From: Capsicum annuum
Lineage: Eukaryota > Streptophyta > Magnoliopsida > Solanales > Solanaceae
Direction of reading: 5' to 3'
Assembly: GCF_002878395.1 (NCBI RefSeq)
Contig: NC_061119.1
Coordinates: 20,593,792-20,657,791, forward strand
DNA: 64,000 nt
Shown: one piece after another, positions 22,749 through 35,322 of the stretch
Numbering within the stretch: the stretch's first letter is position 1
Layout of the letters: every line of letters begins with the position of its first letter
Position numbers and translations under genes: made by a program
The notes under the pieces: model-generated
What the model was told of the DNA's origin: nothing
Database searches by the model: none
What the model saw: the letters and a program-made list of their open reading frames with translations, nothing else

Positions 22749-25112
22749 TGTAACACCTCACATTTCGGGCTACAACAAAAACTATCATTTCTATGCGTAG
22801 ATAATCCAAAATCCATAAATCCTACGAAAATTTGGTATGTTAATCAATTATGTAGTGTGCGAATCTATTTGAGAATGAATCAAGATCATAGAGGTCCCCT
22901 AACTCAAGGATGAGTTGAAAGCTTTCCTATCGTTTGAGTTTGAGTGAGCGTCAAAACTTATGCCAACTTCAATCGATCATAACTCTTTGTATATAACCAA
23001 TTAGGAGGCCTACTATATATTAATTAAAAGTATTTTGAATTCTCTTTCCATCGCCACTGGTTGTGCTTTAATCCGATATCTAAGTAGAGAGTTATGCTCA
23101 TTTTACTTCAAAGTGTATGTCTGCTGAAGCGTGACAACGAGGCTAATGTCTTATCATCTGTGTGATGGCCCGTTAGACCTAGTCGTTAGCCTAAGGAAGT
23201 GAATGGTGAAAACTATCCTAAAATTGATGACCTGAGTGACGACTTATCACCTGAGTGATGGCCCGTCAAACCTGGTCGTCAACTGATGCAATTATACAAT
23301 TTTTTTTGGTTCCTTAGGGGTATTTTGGTCTTTCTCTCACTCCAAAAGTCTTTCACACAAATTAAATAACCCCTTAAGAATTATTAATCAATCACTATTA
23401 GTTTTACAACATCAAAAATAACCTTTTCACTCTCAAAATAAGATCAAACTAGGGTTTTCTCTGAAAATAAGAAATTTAAGAAAATCAAGCCTTAAGTTTA
23501 AGATTTCCAGGGAACGAATCAAGATTCGAGTTCTTCTTTTTAAACTAATTAATTTGAGGTACGTAGGGTTTATTCGAAAAAAAATTACATAGGCTTGGAA
23601 ATACTAGATCATGATTTAAAGATTTTCAGGAATGATTTTAGAAAGGAGTTTTGAAATACATGATTTTATTATGCATTATGAATGTTTAATTGTATTATTG
23701 ATTTGGTCCTTAGGCCGTTCCCCCTTAAATTGATTTACATGTATACATATATGTATGAAGATTGAGATTAAAGATTGTTTGAGAGCATAAATTATGGACT
23801 CCCTCTCTTGTGATAAATTAAAGATTTTGGTTTTGTTGGAAAAGAGATGAAATGCATATTTTTTGATTTCAAAGATGTTTTCTCAATGTAGTATTATTTG
23901 AACATTGATTTAGAATTGTTGAGAGGGTGTCTTTATATAACTATGTTTTGTGTTAAAAAGAAGAATTACATGAGATAGAGACTTTGGACATGACCACCAT
24001 TATTTGTTGAATTATTGATAAAGAGAATTGCTTGCATGGTTTAACCTGTATTTTAAAGCATGAGTTTCTAGAAAGAATTGTTGATATGGTGGTCCTAAAT
24101 TTCATGATTTCAAAATAGAGATATAATTTGTTATAAATGGCTCAGAGAATGTTACTTGGAAGTAAATGGTATCACGATACCATATATGTGTATGCCATAA
24201 TAGAGTTAAAGATTTTTGAGTATATTTTCAGAGCATACATGTTGAAAGAACTAAAAATGGGCATAAAGAGAGTTAGGTGGTTACCTGAAGAAGGCATGAG
24301 TATAAGTAACTCTTAGCCTGAAATCGTATTTGCTGATATGGGTAGATTATTACTGTACACTGGCGACGGCCATGTGGCGTAGTAGATTCAGAGACTCCGA
24401 CCCTTGCGGCACACTTGGGTTTGGGGCTTGGCTGCTGAGTTAATGACAGATCCCATATAGACCGTGGGATTACAGATTGTAGGGTACACCACCTAGCGCA
24501 GAAGTAAAAGAAAGAGTGACTCAGAGATCAGATAATTTTTACAGAGTCTTTTAAATATTCCCATGTGATTTCTTACCGTATGCCTTATTTATGAAATATT
24601 TTTAAATTGCTCTCATATATGTTGAATATAAATTGTTATTTTGGATTTGCTATGCATACCAGTACATCTGTATTGAACCCCCTCCCTTCCAGGTACTGAG
24701 GCATAATCTAGGGGTCCTAATAAGTAGTATATTCTTTAAGATAGGAGTGAAGAGTAATAGTTGGTGAGCCTTCTATACTTCAGAAGGCCTAGTTTATTTT
24801 AGACATTTATCATTATTATGGTTTTAGTCTACTGGGGGCCTTATCCCAGATTTCGGATAGTTGTCTTTTGATTTTGTAGTAGAGATTTCACAGACTGGTT
24901 TAGACAATGATTAGTTGTTGTTGGGCTTTGCATTACATCTTATAAACTGAACAGATTTCAGACTTTATTACCATGTTTCTGTATACGATTATATTCTGCA
25001 TTTTGTTTTATTATATGAATGTTGTGCATGATTTCTAAATAGAGAAGGGCGTCCTGAGCCTTCATGGTTCAGAATGCTCATTATGGCCAGGGCCTCAGTT
25101 CGGGTAGTGACA
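22749..25112 (+). repeat. 5' LTR of element D
   Basis: It starts TGTAACACCTCACATTTCGG and ends CGGGTAGTGACA. The cassette at 23,120-23,285 has repeated GTGATGGCCCGT and GTCGTCAACTG units. GAGGTACGTAGGG lies at 23,556-23,568. A block shared with C, G, H and the solo LTR (GGGGGCTTGGCTGC..., about 24,420-24,500) precedes the LTR end. Confidence 0.88.
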
Positions 25113-28100
25113 AACTTGGTATCAAATCACTGTTCATGTTCCCAGGGTGAATGCAAAATCGCGTCGGGTAGAGTCTTATTTATGGGTGTGTAGCGCGCCA
25201 CACTTATATGCATGAGGCTACTAGGCATATAGGAATGTATTTCTTTCTTCATGTTTTAGTTCATGCAATAGAGTCAGAATGTTTCATTGAAATACTCTAA
25301 TGTATGTTATGGTGTCTCCTATATGAAAGAAAAGTTATCCTAATTTTTTTCCTTACTCTGGTGTTCCCCAATAATGCTCCCAGATTTACTAGCAAAAATT
25401 TTAGAAGTCACACAAAGGACTGGAGAGGAGTTCCCTAGTTTAAAATTATGCCCTCGTTCTTATGAGGTGTTCAGTTAAGACAAGAGTAAGATGTGTATTC
25501 TTGGGTCAATAAATATTGTGTGTCAAGTTTCTATCTCTTGTAATCTTGGTATCATTGTGTTGTTGAAAACAAAAAGTCTAGTGAAGCCGTGTAGGGCTCT
25601 TTCGATTCACTAACATAGTTGTTTTATTATTCATTTCATTTTGTTGTTCAAAACACAAAAATCAATATTTAGTGATGCCGTGTGAGGACTATTTCAATTC
25701 ACTAGCAACTTGCTGCTCATTTTGTATTTCTTGTGTTTGTTGGAACTATATTTCCACCAGAGTAGTAGTATAAGAGTAGTAGTATAAGTTGAAGTGTTGG
25801 TGTCATGACCTAGTGGTAGTGAAATTAGACCAAGAAGTTGGTGAAATGGAGTTACAAGTTTAGAGGTCATAGTGACGGTGAATTTTGTGTACCCAATTAT
25901 ATATAGTTGACTGAACGTTGATTGAGAATGATTTACCATTTTATGGTGGTAGGCTAATATGGTATTACCATTTGTGGATTGTATGGTAGTCCATGGAAGA
26001 AGTGTTTGACTCAGATTGTTATTTTATTTTCAAAATAGCGAAAGAGCCCCAAGCGGATATTTAAGGTGGTTATAGAAACCCCTCATAGGTTGTGAATGAA
26101 AATGGCTAGATTAGCCAGTAAGTTGTAAGTGTAGACTCATTGTTGAATGTGGAATCTAAAGGTAGTCAAATGCCCGCTGGGGTAAGTATGGGTGATGTGA
26201 GAAAGCCTTCTAAGTAGATAAGATTATATGGGGTTATAATATAAGATTAAGGTTGACCATGACTATTATGTGACTTTACCCCTCTCGACCTTTTTTTCTT
26301 TGGTAGTCGTAAACTAGTACTACTTGTGAGAAGGCATGTAGTAGATTTTTGAGGTATTTGGATAGAATGTCCTAATTTGATGGACTAGTATATTATGTTG
26401 AATTCTTCAGTGGTGGGAGATGATTAATGCTAGACTATAGGTTTGATTTTAATGTAGAATGTAGATGTAAGAATAGTGGCTAAAGATTGATGATGAATGT
26501 TTATGAAAATTGTGTGCAAGGTTGGGTTGTAAACCATGTTTAGCACTAGCCATTAAGTTTGGACAGTTGATGGCCATGAAGGAGGATATAATGATGTTTT
26601 GATTAATGATACTAGTTATATAGAAGTGATCTTATAGGCTTGAGCAGTGTATGCAAGAGCTTAAGTTTATTTGATTCGTAATGAAATATGATATTATATG
26701 TATGATGTAGAAGTATTCCCAAGGGGACATGGAGTTACGGCATTTTCTAAGACTATTGCATGTTGTGCGTGGCTAGTAGTACTGTTGAGTTTCTAGGTGG
26801 AGAAAGACTGGTTAGATGGTATATGGTTTTCTAAATAGCCAAGTTAAAGAGTTTTGATTGATAGTGTTGAGCCTTTCTATATAATCTTGATTCTCATGGT
26901 AGAGAGATATAAGTTTGGAGTCGCGATATTGGTTGGCTATGCCGGAAGTAGTATAGTTTATCAAAGGCTTAGTGATATCCATGTTAAGTGTTAGAAGCTA
27001 AGATTGAGCTCTTGAAGGTTGAGCTCATAGAAATAAGAGTTGATGCATTAAAGGGTGTATACTCCTACTATGGGGATACTTATAAAGATCCAAAGTAAGT
27101 AAGTGTTCCAGTATTATATGATGACTATTTCGGCTATAGAATGATAGAAGGTGATATTAGCAGTGGGTTTTCAACTTCCAGGTGTAGTCATTCGGGTTAG
27201 GTTCTATTAATTACGTGTATTATCGTATTACATACCCCAGAGTGCAGTGAGTATAGTTCAGTTTAGAGTCTAGCAAGGGATCTCTCAAACTTAAGATGAT
27301 GGGTTTAAGCTAAAGGGGAGATGATAGAACAAGTAACCAAGTCAGGCTCTCAGATTTTAGTAGTGATGCCAGTATGATATAAAACATCAGAAAGTGAGGG
27401 TGAGACTCAACCCATTCTTATCTCAGTATTTTTCAGTGATCCCAATACCTACTTATGCCTTACAATTTAGTTCCATGGTAATAGTTCATGTTCATGCATA
27501 TGATTGAGATTATGTACTCTTCCAGTCTTAAAATGAGGAGTTCCAGTTCATTCAGTAGACGGAATCCCATTCTATATGTTATGAACTTAAAATTGAGGTC
27601 ATGTAGCTCATGACTCGTATACTCACTCTTTATAGTGTGCTCAGCTCCCATAATTCATGCTATACTCTTTTTGATTGATGAGATTCAGATAATAGTCATG
27701 TATGCCCCAATTCAGATCTCTCTGATGAATCCCTAATGTTGATTTGCTATTCCTTCTGCTATAGTTAAGTGTCAAGTCTTGTATAATATCCTTCCATGCT
27801 TCAAGGTCTTATGTTCTATCCTTTTAGTGACTCCTCCTTCTATAAAGATAGTAATGATGAGTAAATGTTTCTTGTTGATAAAAGATCATTGTATGCTTGT
27901 TTTGGATATGACCACAAGGGTTAAGTAAGATTTGGGGCCAACTCTTTGATACATGTGATGGTTAGTAAAAATTTCTGTGTATGTTCTTGGGTTAGCGTAT
28001 GGGGGTTATGTTAATAGTGGTTTAGAGGATGTGTGATGTATGTCTTTATGGGTGTTTTCCTTAAATTTCATACGTGGTTATAAAGATAGGCTTTAATGAC

Positions 28101-29068
28101 ATGTGGGATTTAAGTGAAGGGATGCAATATGTGCTAGTGAATCCATAGTAAGAGGTCAGAGTTAGTTATTGAAGTGGTAAGGCATGTTATGATTATGGCG
28201 TGAACTTGAAAAACATATAGAAGGTTGAATCATATGGTTTAGACTCCTACCGCGGTATGGCAGGTTGTATTTTGTCATTTAGAGTTAGGCTCGATCACGG
28301 TGAAGGGATTTAAGCTGCTTTAGACATTAGTAGAAAGAGTTATCAATGCCCATATGAGAATTATATGTTGAATCGAATGTATATGTTATTTGAAGGGGAT
28401 AGTATAGTTAAGGGAGTATTCTAGAAGTGTGCTAAGCTTGAAAGTAAGAAGTTCCATTGCCTAAGGCCTAGAGATTCTATCCTAGCTTATGACTTAAATG
28501 TCTTTATTCCATGCAATATCGTAGTGCCAAGGTTGTGATTCCTTAGTTAGATGTCTTGTATAAATCATGCCTTTGATTCTTTGCTCTCTAATGCTACTGG
28601 AACTTCAGAAAGAGTGATGAAGAGATAATCTATTCCATCAATGTAAATTGTGAATCTAGTTTAGTCCAAGCATCATGTTTAAGATTCAGCTATTTAGTCA
28701 TGACTCAGTTAATAAGAGTTCAGAGCATAATATCAAATTTTTTCGAGTATTTTAGCTAACACAGTGTAATACAGTCTGAGTCTTGTTACCTCATGTTTCG
28801 TACTTGCCTAAGTTATCACTTCTCTATTTAATATATATGATTGGATCATGAACTCTTCAAGGGAATCCTAAACTTTCAGCATGAATCAGCTCCTTAAAGC
28901 AAATAAGTCAAGTCAGCTCAGAATTCAGTTTTATGATAGAAGTTTAAATGTTTCAGCTCAGCTATATCCCTTCTTTGAATACATATCATGTCCACGTTAT
29001 TCCATACCTTTAAGACTTCAACATTACTACCCATGATTCAGGGACGAATGATCCCAAGGGGGAGATAA
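25113..29068 (+). other. Internal region of element D, no gag-pol
   Basis: A PBS-like TGGTATCAAATC is at 25,117-25,128 and a PPT (AAGGGGGAGATAA) at 29,055-29,067. The first 150 bases match the post-PBS leader of elements A, B and C, including TAGCGCGCCA at 25,191-25,200. A degenerate repeat near 25,575-25,705 has two copies of an 'AGTGAAGCCGTGTAGGGCTCTT'-like phrase. The remainder is T/G-rich with no frame longer than about 80 codons and no zinc knuckle, RT or integrase motif that I could find on either strand. This is the LARD-like pattern: mobile cis sequences without proteins. Confidence 0.7.
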
Positions 29069-31397
29069 TGTAACACCCTACATTTTGAGCTAGAACAAAA
29101 ATCATCATTTCTATGCGTAGATGATCCAAAAGCCATAAATCCTATGAAAATTTCGAATGTTAATAAATTATGTAGTGTGGGAAACTATTTGAGCATGAAT
29201 TGACATCATAGAGGTCCCCTAACTCAAAGACGAGTTGAAAGCTTTCCTATCGTTCGAGTTTGAGTAATCTTCAAAACTTGGGTCAACTTTAATCGAGCAT
29301 AACTATTTGTATTTAGCGAATTAGTAGGCCTATTTTATATCAAATGAAAGTTCTTTGAGTCCTCTTTCCAACACTACTAGTTTTTCTTTAATCTAATATC
29401 GGAGTAGAAAGTTATGTTTATTTTAATTCGAAGTGTCTGTCTACCAAAATGTGATGACGAGGCTTAGAACTTATCAGCTGTGTGATGACCCGTCAGACCC
29501 GGTCATCGGCCTAAAGCAGTGAATGCTGAAAACTAGCCCAAAAGTGACGTCCCGAGTGATGACTTATCACCTAAGTGATGGCCCGTCAACCCTGGTCGTC
29601 AACTAATGCAATTATGCAATTTTTTTCGGTTCCTTAGGGGTATTTTGGTCTTTCACTCACTCCACAAACCTTTCAAATGAATTAAATCACCCCTTAAGTG
29701 TTATTAATCAATCACTATAAGGTTTACAACATCAAAAACTTCCCCTTCACTCTCAAAATAAGATCAAACTACGGTTTTCTCCAAGAACAAGAAATTCAAG
29801 AAAATCAACCCTTAAGTTCAAGATTTCCAAGGAAAGAATTCACATTCGAGTTCTTCTCTTTAAACTAATTAATTTATGGTACGTGGGGTTTATCCTAAAA
29901 AAAACTACATGGGCATCGAAACACTAGAACATGATTTAAACATTTTCAAGCATGATTTCAGAAAGGAGTTTTGAAATACATGATTTTCTTATGCATTATG
30001 AATGTTTAAATGTATTATTGAATTGTTCCTTAGGCCTTTCCCCCCTAAATTGATTTACTTGTATACGTATATGTATGAAATTTGAGATTGAAGATTGTTT
30101 GAGAGCATAAATTATGGACTCCCTCTTTTGTGATAAATTAAATATTTTGGTTTTGTTGGAAAATAGTTGAAATGCATGTTTTGTGATTTGAAAGATGTTT
30201 TCTTAATTTCATAGTATTTGAACATTGATTTAGAATTGTTGAGAAGGTGTCTTGATATAACTAATTTTTTTGTTAAAGAGAAGAATTGCATGAGATAGAT
30301 ACTTTGGACATGACCACCATTATTTGTTGAATTGTTGATAAAGAGAATTGCTTGCATGGTTTTACCTTAATTTTAAATCATAAGTTTCTTGAAATAATTG
30401 TTGATATGGTGGTCCTGAATTTCATGATTTGAAAATAGAGATATAATTTTCTATAAATGGCCCAGAGAATGACTTGCAAGTCAATGTTATGACGATACCA
30501 TATATATGTATGCCATGATAAAGTTAAAGATTTAGAGTATGTTTTCTGAGCATGCATATTTAAAGAACCAAAAAATGGGCAGAAAGAGAGTTTGGTGGTT
30601 ACCTGAAGAAGGCATGAGTTCAAGTAACTCTTAGCCTGAAATCATATTTGCCGATACGGGTAGATTATTATTGTACGCTAGCAACGGCCGTGTGGTGTAG
30701 TAGATTTAGAGACTCTAACCCTTGCAGCAGACTTTCATTGGGGGCTTGGCTGCCGAGTTATTGGCAGATCCCATATAGCCCATGGGAATACAGATTATAG
30801 GGTACACCAACTAGCGCAAAAGTAAAACAAAGACTGACTCAGAGATCAAATGATTTTACAGAGTCTTTTAAATATGCCCATGTGATTTCTTACCGTATGA
30901 CTTATTTATGAACTATTTTTAAATTGTTCTCATATATATTGGATATAAATTATTATTTTTGATTTGCTCTGCATACCAATACAGATACATAATATAGGGG
31001 TCGTAATAAGCAGTAGATTCTTTCAGACAGGAGTGAAGAGTACAAGTTGGTGAGCCTTCTATACTTTGAAGGCCTAGTTTCTTTCTAACATTTATCATTA
31101 TTATGGTTTTATTCTACTGGGGGCCTTGTCGTAGATTTCGAATACTTGTCTTTTGATTTTGTAGTTGAGATTTCGCAGACTGGTTCAGACATTAATTAGT
31201 TATTGGTTAACTTTGTGTTATATCTTATAAATTGAACAGATTTTAAACTTTATGATCATGTTTTCATATATGATTGTATACCACATTTCTTTTTATTATA
31301 TGAATGTTGTGCATGATTACTTGATAGAGAAGGGTGTCTTGGGCCTTCATGGTTTGGAATGCTCATCACGGGTAGGGTCTCAGTTCGGGTTGTTACA
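29069..31397 (+). repeat. 3' LTR of element D
   Basis: It starts TGTAACACCCTACATTTTGAG directly after the PPT and ends GGGTTGTTACA. It aligns along its length with 22,749-25,112, including the cassette (29,450-29,605) and TGGTACGTGGGG (29,877-29,888). Relative to the 5' LTR it lacks a short piece near 30,980 where the 5' copy has an extra 'CATCTGTATTGAACCCCCTCCC' phrase. Confidence 0.88.
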
Positions 31398-31402
31398 AAG
31401 GA

Positions 31403-32012
31403 TTAAGAGCTTGGCTGCCAATTTAATAGAAGATCCCATATAGCCCATAGGATTGTAGAAATGTAGGGTATACAATCTAGCTCAGAACTAAAACAAAGAG
31501 TTGAGTCTATGTTTTACAAGGTTGATTGAAGTTTTTATGTATGTCTATTTGTTTTGATCTCTACAAGGTTGAATTGTTTTCACAATTCTCTCGATTATTT
31601 TATGTGATATATATGTTGTTTTGAATTATTCTACATACCAATAAATTTCAAGTATTGACAATCCTTGTAGCGGTTGTATTGTCTCCTAATATAGGTTTTG
31701 AGGAACTGTCCCATGGTCTATCATATCAGTATAACTTTTGGATATGAAAGAGTTGGTGAGCCATCCATCTTTAAGAATACATTTATTCATGTGTTGACTT
31801 CTTTCAGTTTATGGTCCAGCGAGGGGCCTTGTCTCAGTCTAGACAATTAGTATGCAGTTGAGGCTTCATAGATAGAATTTTATTATTATATTGTCATAAT
31901 ATTATTGACATAATTTGTTTATCATATTTCCTTAATTCCATTATATCTTTTGCACTTTGATTTATGTTTGAATTATGCTTATGATAGTATGGTAAGGAAT
32001 CTAGTCATGACT
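31403..32012 (+). repeat. 5' LTR of element C, second part
   Basis: It continues the LTR interrupted at 22,748 (GATTAAGAGCTTGGCTGCC) and aligns with 36,985-37,609. The terminal CA is mutated (GTCATGACT before the PBS). Confidence 0.82.
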
Positions 32013-35000
32013 AGCTTGGTATCAAAGCATGGTTCAGGATCCCAAGGTTTCTACGAATCCGTGGCTATTAGAGTCTTAATTATGGGTCATTTTTGCACCA
32101 TAATTACAATCAGGAGGCTATCAGACATTTAGGAAATATTTCTCATTCTTTCATGCTCTAGATCGTGCAATAGTGTTGTACATATAAAGGTTGTACAAGT
32201 TCATTCCGTGCTATAATTTTATTTGTTATGTCTCATTACTTAGACGATACAAGTGCAAAATCTTAAGTCTAAATAATGTAATTCTTTTCAAATGAGTCAT
32301 CAAAAAGGTTATGAAATAGCACAAAGACTTGAGAAGAGCTTGTTAGTGCTTCAAAGTGAGTTGATTCAAGTGTATACCCCAATCTATATCAATCATGCAT
32401 TTACACTTGAGGTGAGAAGTGCATTCAGTCCTTTGTTAAAGCTTTGTTGTAGATGTCACAATTAAGGGTAATGATATGTAGCAAAATGTTAGAACAGTAT
32501 TTTCACCCGAGTAGTAGTATAAGTAAGGTTATTATAACCTTTGAGTAGTTAGATAGCCCCAATTTTAGTGATATAAAGTTAGAGTGATGGTAACTCTTGA
32601 GTGAAAATGGTAGTTATGTTCGTGTAACAATTAAGTAAGATTGGGAGTGGTATGCCCTTACAGTGATTGACTAACGTTGAAGAAACATTTGTACATATTA
32701 TGGTAGTTAGTAGAGAAAGTGATTAGTGATGATTATTTAGAATAACTTGAAACGAGGAAATCTTAGAAAGGGGGACGCAATGATATTTATGGAATTTTGA
32801 AGGTAGTTAAAGGTAAGTATAGGTAAGTAGAAATAGTTGTGAGGAAGGAGAACATGCTTTTATATTGTAGTATAAATGTGCTTCTATGTTGTAGTTAAAA
32901 AAAATGAGGAATTTAGGTTGATTTCTCTATTTGGTGGACTAGTATATTATGTTGGATGTTTCATCAGTTGTATAATATTGGTGCTAGACACTAGGTTTGA
33001 ACATTGGATGTAGATTTTAGTGATAAGAATGTTAACCCGAGGATAGTGATATGAGAATTGTGGGAGTAAATAGGCTCTATTTGATGTGTGCAACTGCCTA
33101 GGTTGGTAACTTTGTGGAAAAATTGAGTGGATAATTGTTATATAAATACATGAGGACTAGTGTTAAATCGATAGATTGTGGCTGAGTCACTAGGTGGATA
33201 AGAACGTTAGGTGTATAAGAATAAGTTGAAACCCAGGTAGTATATTGGTATATGAGGTTTTATGTGTATAAATGTCAGGTGTACCTGGTTCATGTTCTAG
33301 AATATCTTTGTATAGAGAAGTCTATGGAGTTGTTATGTGGTGTTCTTTAGAGCATAATTGAGTGAAATATAGATAGATGATGAGAGATCTTTGCATAGTT
33401 TTAATAGAGACTTTGTTAAGTTGTGAGGATATGCAATTAGAGGTGTATTGCTAGTAGACTAAGTAATGGAGAATGGATTATTAAGTGTTAAGAAGTGTGG
33501 GCGTTTATACTCATGAGAGTGTGAGTTATAAGGTGGTGCCTATGGAACCTTGCAAAAATTAAGATTAGTAACCCTGAAGGGTAGTGTCTTCAGATTATAT
33601 TTATCAGGGGAGTTTAGCTTTCATGTGTATGATGATACCCCCATTGTGCATGTAGATTTAGTGAGAGGATATGTTCTCCAATCTAGGATAGTGACCGTTG
33701 AGCTAAGGGGGAGATTATTAATTATGACAGATCTTAAATTTCTCTCTTGGTGAGTTTCAGGAAGGGTCGTGATAAATATGTTTTTATCCTAACAAATTCC
33801 TCCTATTTTAGTTTAAACGGACATTCTACCAATGTCTTATGTTTTTAAATTATGCCTATGCCGAAGATCCAAGTTATCTATGCAACTTATGTCCTTTCTC
33901 TAACCCCTAAACTAGATGCAATACTGTCTCTCAGTAATATAAGCTTCAAAGTATTAAAGCTCTATATTATGAAGCTCATGAACCATAAACTCATGTCTCA
34001 CCTTATTCTTAGTTCTAAGGAACTATACTTTTTATATGTTGCCAATTCATTTTATGTTGGGTGTAGCCCAAGTCAATAAGTTTTATGCAAACTCATGACC
34101 ATTCTCAACTCTTAGAATGCGAAGAAATAGCTGCAAAACAGAAATCCTTGTTTTATTCTTTAAATATATGAATCTTAGCTTTATGTTATATGACCCAGGA
34201 TATATGTACTTATGTTTCTCACTGTGCCCATCCCGAAGAACTCAAGATATGTTATATTTGTGCCTAAACAACCCTCGATTTATGATTTTAGTGTTTGCTA
34301 AGAGGTATTTCGTGCCTATTAAACCATATCTCACTTTACTGGTCTCACTTTAGTAGTGCGACAAATAGGAGTCTAAATTAAGCAATGTTACTTCCATCCC
34401 GGATGCATGTACTCTAGTCCCTCTATGACCCTCCTTATGATAGAATGGTAGTGGTAAGGAAAGTAATGTTTTAGATGAGGGACTAGGTATTCCTTAATGT
34501 GAAAATTTTAAATTTGGCTACTCGAGCTAAGGTTATAGATGAAGAGGGAAGAGTGAGACGAACTTTCATTTTGTGTAACAGTTAGTAAGGGAATAAATGG
34601 TAAAAATATTTGTGAAGGTGATTAAGGTAGCTGGTTTTTGGTGGGGATATTCATAGAGTGGGTGTAGTAAAGATAGGCTAGAATGTTGTGATTGATAGAT
34701 ACACAAACCATTTTGTTATATGGCTAATAGTCCTTGATCAAGACCTTAGGTTGCTTGCTAATAATGATAATATTGAGTGATATTCCTAAAGGGATGTAGT
34801 GTTTAGGGTCCCATAGCTTAAGTTAGCACCTTTTAACTTCGAGACAGGCTTCAATATAGAAGAAATATGTAGTTTAATTATGTAATTATAAGATTGAAAT
34901 GGTGAAGTGTGGTACTCATAGCTTAAAGCATGGTGGAAAACCCTGGCTATATTTTAGTTCTATTAGACATATCATTTTGGGATGAAGAATAATTCTATTT

Positions 35001-35322
35001 TTAAGTCCACAAAAATATCATTTCGTGTCTTGTGCCAATCTTAATCAGGTCTAGAATTCCTTGGAAAATTCATGCCTTAAGTTGTTATAATCATGTTTCA
35101 TAGAACTTATGCAAAGTCATGTTTATATCTAGTCTCGTTAGCTCATGATTCATGCTTGTAAGATTTCCCCGTTGATGTCATGATGTTCTTTTCTTTTTAT
35201 TCCTATGTATGTTTTTAAGGGAGAACTCTTAATCTAAAGTTACATCATTGATTCCATACTTATAGAGCTTCAATAAGTTCCTATCCATCATTCGAGGATG
35301 AATGGTTCCAAGAGGGAGATAA
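32013..35322 (+). other. Internal region of element C, no gag-pol
   Basis: The PBS TGGTATCAAAGC is at 32,017-32,028 and the PPT (AGAGGGAGATAA) at 35,311-35,322. The first 150 bases are the leader shared with A, B and D. No gag or pol motif is visible; the frames present are short and AT-rich. A TTCGAGGATGAATGGTTCC phrase before the PPT is shared with D and with B, so the 3' internal border is also conserved. Confidence 0.7.

Larger units (their letters stand above)
22749..31397 (+). mobile_element. Element D: non-autonomous Gypsy-type LTR element nested in element C
   Basis: The LTRs are 22,749-25,112 (2,364 bp) and 29,069-31,397 (2,329 bp), with TG...CA ends, PBS and PPT. Flanks are ATGGA (22,744-22,748) and AAGGA (31,398-31,402), a 5-bp duplication with one mismatch. 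Removing D plus one flank copy restores a run (CAAACATGGATTAAGAGC) that matches element C's 3' LTR at 36,978-37,000, proving the nesting. The 3.96-kb internal part has no recognisable gag-pol. D and C are related families. Confidence 0.9.

Noticed and set aside
31252..31443. 63-codon frame spanning 31,397
   Set aside because: It crosses the junction between element D LTR and element C LTR, so it is a chance fusion of two non-coding repeats.
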